DNA from: Adineta ricciae
Taxonomy: Eukaryota > Rotifera > Eurotatoria > Adinetida > Adinetidae
Length of the DNA stretch: 64,000 nt
NCBI GenBank assembly: GCA_905250025.1
Contig: CAJNOJ010000101.1
Location: 76,206-140,205 of the forward strand
Reading direction: 5' to 3'
Each line of letters starts with the position of its first letter. Position 1 is the first letter of the stretch. Position numbers and translations under genes: made by a program. A model generated the notes under the pieces. The model ran no database searches. It saw only the letters and a program-made list of their open reading frames with translations, and was not told the origin of the DNA. This document shows positions 57,101 to 64,000 of the stretch, piece by piece.

Positions 57101-57966
57101 TGATCGAAAAATTCATCCGAAATAGAGCGTTCGTTGATTAAGGAAAAATACTTCGACCAGAGAAAATTCGAAGGAGAGAATGGAGAGGATAATGAAGAGA
57201 TTTGAAGATTGTGAATTGTTAATCGAGAAGAGGATGAACTGAAAAAAAAAACAAGAAGAAAAGTCGCGTTTCTTTGTCACAAAAAGTACAATTGAAACTT
57301 ACGGGGAATTTTCCTGGCGATGACGAAAATCAAGTTTGGATTTTTGAATATTGGAACTATCTGACAACGAATCTTCTTTTATTGGCACATTTTGATATTG
57401 ATCAGTTAATGATTGTTCAATATCAAAATCGTTTCTCAAATCGAATCTTCGAAAATCATCGTCAGAAATTGTATCTGTGTATTGACATGAAGAACCATTG
57501 GTCCAATTATCGATAATATTATCTGGGTGATTATTGTTTTTCGTCGTTGGTCGTTGACTAAGATCGAGAATAGAAGAGATTGTTGAATCCATTGAATAAG
57601 ACTTCTCTTCGAGTTTGGGATGGAATTTTACATAATTATCATCTGAAAGAAAATTATTCGTAATTGAAGAAAAGATTGAATTTAGTGAAATTATCAAGGT
57701 CAACAGAATAAAAGAGAAGTTTAATGAAGATTTTATTTTTCGATTTGTTAAACAAAAGATTTGTTGTAAAAAAGAAGCAATAATAAGATGTAAAAAATAT
57801 CTTTCTTTAGAAAAAAAAGAAAAGTTTTCGGTGGTAAGAGAGCAAGTAAGAGAGAAGAGGAGGGAGAAACAGGGAGGGGAGAGACATACGAACGAGAGGG
57901 AGAGAACAAGAACGAGAGAATACCTTTATCATTCTCAATATTATCGTTGAACAGGTTATTAACCAT
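54161..57966 (-). CDS. SFMBT-like Polycomb protein: four MBT repeats, SLED domain, SAM domain
   Basis: Chromatin repressor that reads low-methylated histone lysines. The first exon (57966-57924) starts MVNNLFNDNIENDK. Exon 2 from 57642 is Ser/Asp-rich. Four MBT repeats are marked by GFEIDMKLEYCYD...HPIGWCKDN, KCGMILEIQDVHRPWTLW...FVGWTSENS, GMKLEVFDEITQNIYVGKIG...LPAHWAAEH and GMKLEMIYTLNNCDRVF...FPVGWAKFN. The SLED domain reads YVNIRCLSGPHLCASRLARI, PSRFGPGPYRHVLIDMFHHL. A Lys/Arg-rich, Ser/Pro-rich linker follows. The C-terminal SAM domain has WNVNDVCSYLNQSGCSFALK and LLLLDDLPKVQDLLEFKLGP; the stop TAA is at 54163-54161. In flies Sfmbt partners Pho in the PhoRC complex. Intron phases fit wherever checked (for example DK|DVGLN between MBT1 and MBT2). 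SFMBT versus SCM-type identity rests on having four MBTs plus SLED. Confidence 0.87.
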
Positions 57967-60211
57967 TCAGAAGAAAATCATTATCCTCTAACATAGATGG
58001 CGTTATTAGTTACATCCATTTCTTATACAAAGAAAAGATTTTTTAAAATTCAAAGCAAACTAATTGCAGTTCTATCTTGACTATATGATGATATTTGACA
58101 GGAATCGTACACGCAGAAATTTCCTGTTGATGTTTTTTTCTTCATCCAAACAGATGTGCTAAAAAGTAATACATAAAAACAGCAGACAAAATGATCTTCG
58201 AAGGTATCATATCAGTGTGAAGTTAGCTCCATGAAACAAAACATATAAAACCTTATATTCAAATGAACTCCCGTCTATGAAAAAAAGTCCTGTCGTATGG
58301 ACAACATCTTGAAAAGTTTGACTAGGGGAGATTTCTTTTCTGTTTCGTGGTGCTAGTTAAATGGTACTAAAACATACTCATTATTTCTACACTCAAAATT
58401 TGGATTATCAAATATTGGTGTGGACAAAAACTTCTGCTACATAAAATTACATCTGATATATCTCTTTTTGCAAGAAAACTCACTGGAGTTAAGTCCTTCG
58501 TTAAAGATTGTTAAAATGATTTCTTTCACTGAGATTCTTTCTCAACTGCAGACACTTAGTTATTCATCAACATCATTTCAACCTCACTATTCCACATCTC
58601 ATATCTTTCACGTACATTTACTCATCCATTCTCAAGATGATGTGATGTTGTAATTGATCGTTCTTACCTTTTAGATTGAAGCATTATTTAGTCAAACTGT
58701 TGATGAAAAAGCGCACAATCTGTCCTCACATCGACTTCAGTGTTATTGTATTGTGTGCAAAGGAAAAAGATAATCTTTTGGACCAGATGTGTTACATTAT
58801 CGACGAGCAAATATGACAATGTTGTAATGGGTAACAGTTCCTTGATTATTCTAAACATTTTTCATGAAGACATGTCTTCTTATCGATATTATGCTAACTA
58901 AACGGAATTTTTCCGGTAACATATCTACTACATGTATGTATTTCCTTTTACATGTTACTTCTAAAATAAAAACTTTTTTCCTTTTCAAATCGATTAATTT
59001 GACATCATATTTGAAGGGTATATTCCTGGCGTTGCACGTACTTTCGGAATGTGGTTCAACATCATTCGCAAGAAATATCATCAAACAGAATTACTTCACT
59101 GCTTACTATCAAATCTAGATCAGTATTCAAACAGGAAGAATCAACACCAAGCTTTTTACCACTTTATTTGGCTTGAAGCACTGTAAGAATTAAACGGGAA
59201 ATATTTTTATGAAACTTCCATCAGCATCAAATTCCTTCAATCACCATTGCCAACAAACATTGAAGCAAGTTTTACGAAGAAAAACTAATCGAGCCGTTTG
59301 ACCTAGTTAGTTGTTATCAAACGAACGCAAACTGAAGTTTGAAATAATTTGTCCTTAAAGTCGTCGTAACAAACGTTTTACTACCTGTAGGCGATGTAAA
59401 TATTTCACGAATAGTTCACCTTCACCGCACATCCTTTTGTGTGGATGCTAAGGCGAACGAATGTACCAACCGTGCACTTATTCATACATGAACATTTATT
59501 TTCAGTATTGATGTATCTTAAACGAGTAGCTTCTTGTTTTACTTAAAGCGAAAAATTATTGTCAACAATGGAGCCAAAATCGAGATCTTTAACGAACAAA
59601 ATACCAGCGGTTATTATGATACATTTGATAGTTATGACGACAGCAATGACATATATCACCGTGTTCAAAGAAATACCTCTAATTTAGACAATGATGATGA
59701 TAGCGAGTTTTTGAATATAGTATTAAAATTCTATGGCACTCTTAAGTTTCTCCAATGGTTAATCAATTTTGTTATTAGTCTGGTTAACAGAGTTACTATA
59801 TGTTAGTTTTCACTTATACCCAACGCCTTCCTATCCATCAGACAATAATGGAGTGAATGAGAGATAGCAGAACGTTTCGATCTGTATCAGTTCGATTACC
59901 ACATACAGTTGTCCTACTTTAGTTGTGATAAATGTAGATGAGTTGAATCGAGATCTTCCTGATGGTGATGTTTACTATGCAAGAGAGAAGCCAAGATGAC
60001 TGATGCCGACAATAGTCCAAACGCAACTGAAAACAAGGACAAATCAATTCGAAAGGTCAGATGCCAAGGTAGAGAATAAAGATAGTTAGCGATGACAATG
60101 TATTTTCTGTTATTGGCAACATTACATTGTTTACCAGCAGCAGGTATAGATATTACATGAATTTATTAAGTACCTGAACTCTTCTTGAAAAAGAAAACGC
60201 TCGAAAATAAG
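57967..60211. other. 2.2-kb region without a supported gene
   Basis: Left 0.3 kb is the likely SFMBT promoter, with a purine-rich stretch at 57820-57925 overlapping intron 1. Open pieces at 58864-59118 and 59534-59806 (the latter Asp/Asn-rich, NNGAKIEIFNEQNTSGYYD) and a short VVINVDELNRDLPDGDVYY near 59925 could be remnants of a decayed gene. They do not join into a convincing structure. No RNA gene or repeat seen. Confidence 0.4.
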
Positions 60212-62152
60212 CTAAAAATGATGACTTTCACTGAGTTCATCCATTTCCACAAATGTTGACAATTCATTATGTTTAGCTATATTAGTAAATGGTTGAACTG
60301 CACTACCAAGAAGACCAGTTCCTGCCGACATAGATGCCTTTATCCAGACAGTAATACTTACAGCTGCGACAATGAATAAAGATGGTATCGCAATACTCAG
60401 AGCAAGTATGAGAGTCTTATCCGAGGAATCTTTGTCGTTATCTTGACTAATAGTTGTGATCAATTGCACTGTAGACGATGTGGCAGGACGAGTGCTAGTT
60501 GTTGATACAGTGGTCGGAATATAACTGAACTGTGAAACTGGCGTTGTGGATAATGGTATTGATGTTTTTGCAGTAGTTAAATAGTCTGTTAATGTGATTG
60601 GTGTAGTTAGAATAGTTGACGATTGAGTAACACGGCTAGTCGTTACAGTTGATAGCATTGTACTAATTTCGGTAGGCGTTGATGGAGTTATAGTAATCTC
60701 CGTGTTCGTTATCACTGATTCTAACTAATGATAAATGAAATATGATATGATCCTTCTAGATTTATCAAGTTTTTGTGTGAAAAATGCATTACTATTGTCG
60801 ATGAAGTCGTAGCAATGGACTCAGTCATTGTGGTAAACATGGTACTATACGTACATAGATAGAAGAAGAAATTATTTGATATGATGATTAAATTATATCA
60901 AACCTAATTGTAGTTTGAACAATTGGTAATGTTGTTGGAATCTTAGTGGCAGTTATCGTTGTTGGCGATGTCTGAAAATATAGATTCCAGAGATCACTTC
61001 AGTGCTTGGTATGTAATATATTACTGTTACTAATGTCAGTGCTGCAACAGTTGATGTTGACGTTGTACTACATAATCAGAAAGTGTTACAAAACAGATAT
61101 TCTCTAATTTCGTACGTAGTTATTGATGAAGATCTTGTTGTTGTAGTTGTGCTAGTTGATGTTGTTTTGATCGTCGTGGATAATGTTGTTGTTACACGAG
61201 CTAGATTTATTTCAATAAATTTCTGTTAGTTTTAAGGAAGTTTAACATACAACAATCATCTTGATGAATTGAAATTTCATCAATAGCAATATAGGATTGA
61301 GACAGAATTGGCCCTGATACTCGTTCTAAGTCAAAATAGATCTAAATACAAAACATTCATTAAGAAAAACACTGAAAATTCGTAGATTTCACTTTATATC
61401 CCGTTCTTGCAGCATTAAACGACACTCTTCGTTCGATCCATCCATTTTGTGAACTATCTGTCACTGCATCAATGACTGAACTTCCACCAATCGTTTCAAT
61501 TTTTCTTACAGTGATCTTATCAACCATACTAGGTAAATTTGTCAGATAATAATAGTAAATAAGACATTGTCGATTAACGCCATTGATTCCACTTGATGGA
61601 GTATTGAGAAGAAAACTAATCTTATGAGCGTTGGCCCTGAATTCATAATACCCAAATTGACCTAAAAAAGCTTCATTCTTTCGAATGTTAAACAAAAATT
61701 AACAAATCAACCTGGATTACACGCAGTCTTTTGATTCGATTGTGTCGGACAGAATCCTTCATTACAAAAGTACATACTCCATGAAAATGAATTGATTTTG
61801 TACGGTAATTTACATTTCTGACCATTACTTGTTAATTTAACTAAAAGATTTTATTTCAAAAAAGCGTCATGATAAATATTGTCTTACGACTTGAAGTAAC
61901 ATCTGATAAAGGCGCGATTGGAATGTCTCTACTCGCTTTTCCAACACCTTTTGATGGAATTATATAAACATTCGAACCAATAAAGCAACTATTCGTGATA
62001 ATCGCATTGTCGAAGTTACATTCGTATAAAATTCGTGTTTGAATTAATGTAACAGAAATATAAACTAGAACACAATGAAGTTAGACACAATAGCGAAGGC
62101 AATTAATCATCATCTTACAGCAATATAAAAGCCAAATAAGATGTTGTCTCAT
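60212..62152 (-). CDS. MAM-domain, mucin-like single-pass membrane protein, copy 2
   Basis: Paralogue of 28985-31203. Inferred minus-strand exons: 62152-62119 (signal peptide MRQHLIWLLYC), 62064-61888, 61840-61712, 61661-61393, 61341-61251, then several short Thr-rich exons, and a last exon beginning near 60725. Intron phases of the first five exons equal those of copy 1, and exon 3 is 129 bp in both. MAM landmarks: YECNFDNAIITNSC, CKLPYKINSFSWSMYFCNEG, CLIYYYYLTNLPSMVDKI, WIERRVSFNAARTGYK and YIAIDEISIHQDDC. The Thr/Ser stalk is much shorter than in copy 1 and spread over several small exons whose limits I did not fix. A TM helix (LILALSIAIPSLFIVAAVSI) precedes the tail SAGTGLLGSAVQPFTNIAKH, matching the GVLGG..DPFT motif of copy 1. 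Function as for copy 1: probable surface adhesion/glycocalyx. Confidence 0.8.
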
Positions 62153-62953
62153 CTTCTTTGTTCTTTTCTGACAAAGGTGAATGTTTTGAAGGCATTTAAT
62201 TCACAGTTAGGTTATCTGTTGAATGTTCTTATCAAATCTGCTTAAACGAAAATATCTTTTTACCAGCAGAGATTTTAATGGTAATTAAGAAATATCTACA
62301 CCAAACGTCTAATGCATTGCAAAACTGTAGCAGTCAGGAAGGCCAATATATTTTATATTTCTCCATTTGTAGTTCATCTTTTTCGTTGTATATTGCACAA
62401 AACGACAATTTTGGTTATACATCTCCGTGCAAAAAAATTGTCAATGTTAGTTATTTCGTCAAAACTCATCAAACTTCCTTCTTGCGCTGAAAACTATTTT
62501 CAACTTGAGACACTTACCATGATCAACCAGTTATACCTTCCAGATAAACCCTACCTAACATCCGCACTCTAAAGATCCTCCTTAGTAATATCAATCTTTC
62601 ATTTGACGAAAGAAATTGTAATAGAAAACTTTAAGACGTTGAAGGATACAAAGATCACCTGAATAGAATTTCATTCGGACGTTCCGTTCCACATTGTTTC
62701 AGTACTGCATACACTTTCTCAGTCTTTGCCATCTCGCTGGATTCAAAGAAGTGTTATTCAAATGTTGTTAACAGTAGCTTTCACCGGGCTATCTGAATGA
62801 AACTTCAACTATGTCTCTCACTCGTTTCTGTATTCGATGTCGTTCACGCTCTTGAATTAAAACGATTGCGAAATGTGTTTCCTCTAGCATCGACATTCCT
62901 CTTCTGGCTCGTAATAGATCTCTATCGCACCTCATCAACAGTTGTTATCTTTC
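62153..62953. other. Intergenic upstream of MAM/mucin copy 2
   Basis: Promoter side of the minus-strand gene. No exon, RNA gene or repeat recognised. Confidence 0.5.
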
Positions 62954-62961
62954 CTGTCGAT

Positions 62962-63685
62962 CAGTGGCGTAACCAGGGGGGAGGCAAATGGGCCATTGCC
63001 CATTTAAATTTGAGGTTTGCCCATTGTAATTTCGTATTGAGGAACCTTGCCTATTGAAATTTTACTTTGTCAGAATTTTCCTATATGTTTTGATTAGTTA
63101 AGACAACAATTTATTTTACGAAGTTCTGTGTAGTATTTCAAAATATTTCAAGCATTTTTATGAATTTTTTTCAGAAATTTTCAAAGATTTACAAAAAATT
63201 TCTAAGAACTGCTTTTAGTCTATCCACATTTTTCGAAAATTTAAAAAAGATTTTAGAATTCTTCGGAAATCTATTAGAAATTCGGAGATGCCTTACAAAC
63301 TTTTTGATAGATTTTACGATTATCTCTAAACCTTCTGAAGCTACTCCTAAGTTTGTGAGTAAAAATAAACAAAATTTGCGAGATTAACGTGAAGATTCGC
63401 GACTCCAACCGATTTTCTTCGCACCGTCGGGGCACTCCTGTCTTGCATTCTCTTATACTGCACTACAGTGAAGGAAACAAGACAGCGTATTGGACTTTCT
63501 TCTGTTTTTTATACTAAAAAATGAAAGATCCTTATTTTTCACTTTTGTTTGTGGTCGTGTTTTCAAACTTGAATCAGTGTAAAAGTTTTGCCCTATCGAC
63601 AAAAAGCTTGCCCGTTTTGCCCACTACTTTTTCTCAACCTAAGCAAAGTTTGCCCATTGGTCTAAAAATCCTGGTTACGCCACTG
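62962..63685. mobile_element. hAT-type MITE with perfect 16-bp ends and 8-bp target duplication
   Basis: The 724-bp element starts CAGTGGCGTAACCAGG and ends CCTGGTTACGCCACTG, a perfect 16-bp inverted repeat. It is flanked on both sides by CTGTCGAT (62954-62961 and 63686-63693), an 8-bp target-site duplication. The CAGxGGCG start and 8-bp duplication are the hallmarks of the hAT superfamily. The subterminal parts contain several TTGCCCATT or TTGCCC words in both arms, typical of transposase-binding arrays. No transposase frame is present, so it is non-autonomous. The perfect ends and intact duplication suggest recent insertion. Confidence 0.95.
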
Positions 63686-63693
63686 CTGTCGAT

Positions 63694-64000
63694 ATCCTCT
63701 TATTGTAACGACATGTTTTCGTTCTATCAGTAGTGATACTTATGCAACACATCACAGATCATACTTGTATACAAACATTTTCGACTAACGTGTGACCATC
63801 GAATAAATGAAGAAAAAGAATTCATCCATATATAAGTAAGAAAAAGAATACTTCTATTTTTGTTTTATCTAATCGACGAGACAGCGAAGAAATATCGACG
63901 TGAAACAGACAAGGAGTGGCGGTTATACGCTTTTGTTGGAACGGCATCATTTGAAAAGCTCTTGTATTTTAAATAATCAACTTATCACTCTTTTTGTCGG
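63694..64000. other. Right edge, nothing recognised
   Basis: AT-rich flank of the MITE to the window end. No exon, repeat or RNA gene seen. Confidence 0.5.

Noticed and set aside
63160-63387. 75-codon Phe/Lys-rich frame inside the hAT-type element
   Set aside because: Low-complexity AT-rich sequence without transposase motifs; the element is non-autonomous.
1-64000. tRNA, rRNA, CRISPR, telomeric repeat or spliced-leader RNA genes
   Set aside because: Read for characteristic sequences by eye and found none; a covariance-model scan would be needed to exclude tRNAs fully.

Overview
The window is nuclear DNA of a small, AT-rich, intron-dense animal genome. Genes are close together on both strands, nearly all introns are about 45-70 bp with GT..AG ends, and the content is metazoan (Rab32-type GTPase, nuclear receptor, rhodopsin-type GPCRs, SFMBT-like Polycomb protein, ANKFN1-like protein, LRRFIP-like protein, SF3A3, RPS21). 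Alongside these sit an arginine ADP-ribosyltransferase, a bacterial-type YihY/BrkB membrane protein and a permease pseudogene. This mix fits a bdelloid rotifer best (Adineta/Rotaria/Philodina type). That assignment is inference from style and content, because no species marker is present.

Layout. 1-1.6 kb: partial Rab32-like GTPase and a one-domain C2 protein (both minus). 1.6-5 kb: decayed duplicated DNA with two inverted-repeat mobile elements, bracketed by a 0.2-kb direct repeat. 5.2-6.8 kb: a broken NCS2/AzgA-like permease. 7-9.7 kb: a Tyr/Pro-rich unknown and an intact DNase II. 10-11.6 kb: a second copy of the decayed block, ending in a dead DNase II fragment. 11.8-15.5 kb: a His/Pro-rich unknown and two tandem GPCRs (minus). 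16-24.5 kb: an extracellular set made of a double trypsin-like protein (first domain dead, second intact), a disordered unknown, an FN2-CAP protein and a GH18 chitinase. 24.8-28.7 kb: ADP-ribosyltransferase with an in-frame continuation past its stop, a small one-pass membrane protein, and RPS21. 29-34.2 kb: a MAM/mucin-like membrane protein, a decayed nuclear-receptor copy and an intact nuclear receptor. 35-43 kb: LRRFIP-like, BTB-BACK, a probably acylated coiled-coil protein, SF3A3 and an acidic protein. 45-52 kb: ANKFN1/wide-awake-like gene. 52.4-58 kb: YihY-like and SFMBT-like genes (minus). 60-64 kb: a second MAM/mucin-like paralogue (minus) and a hAT-type MITE with perfect ends and target-site duplication.

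There is no operon logic. Genes are independent, several as close divergent pairs (chitinase/ADP-ribosyltransferase, BTB/coiled-coil, SF3A3/acidic protein). The recurring theme is local duplication followed by decay or conversion: DNase II, GPCRs, nuclear receptor, MAM/mucin proteins and an unidentified block. Exon boundaries were inferred by eye from reading frames, GT..AG sites and family similarity; where lengths are stated, the exon lengths sum to a multiple of three.
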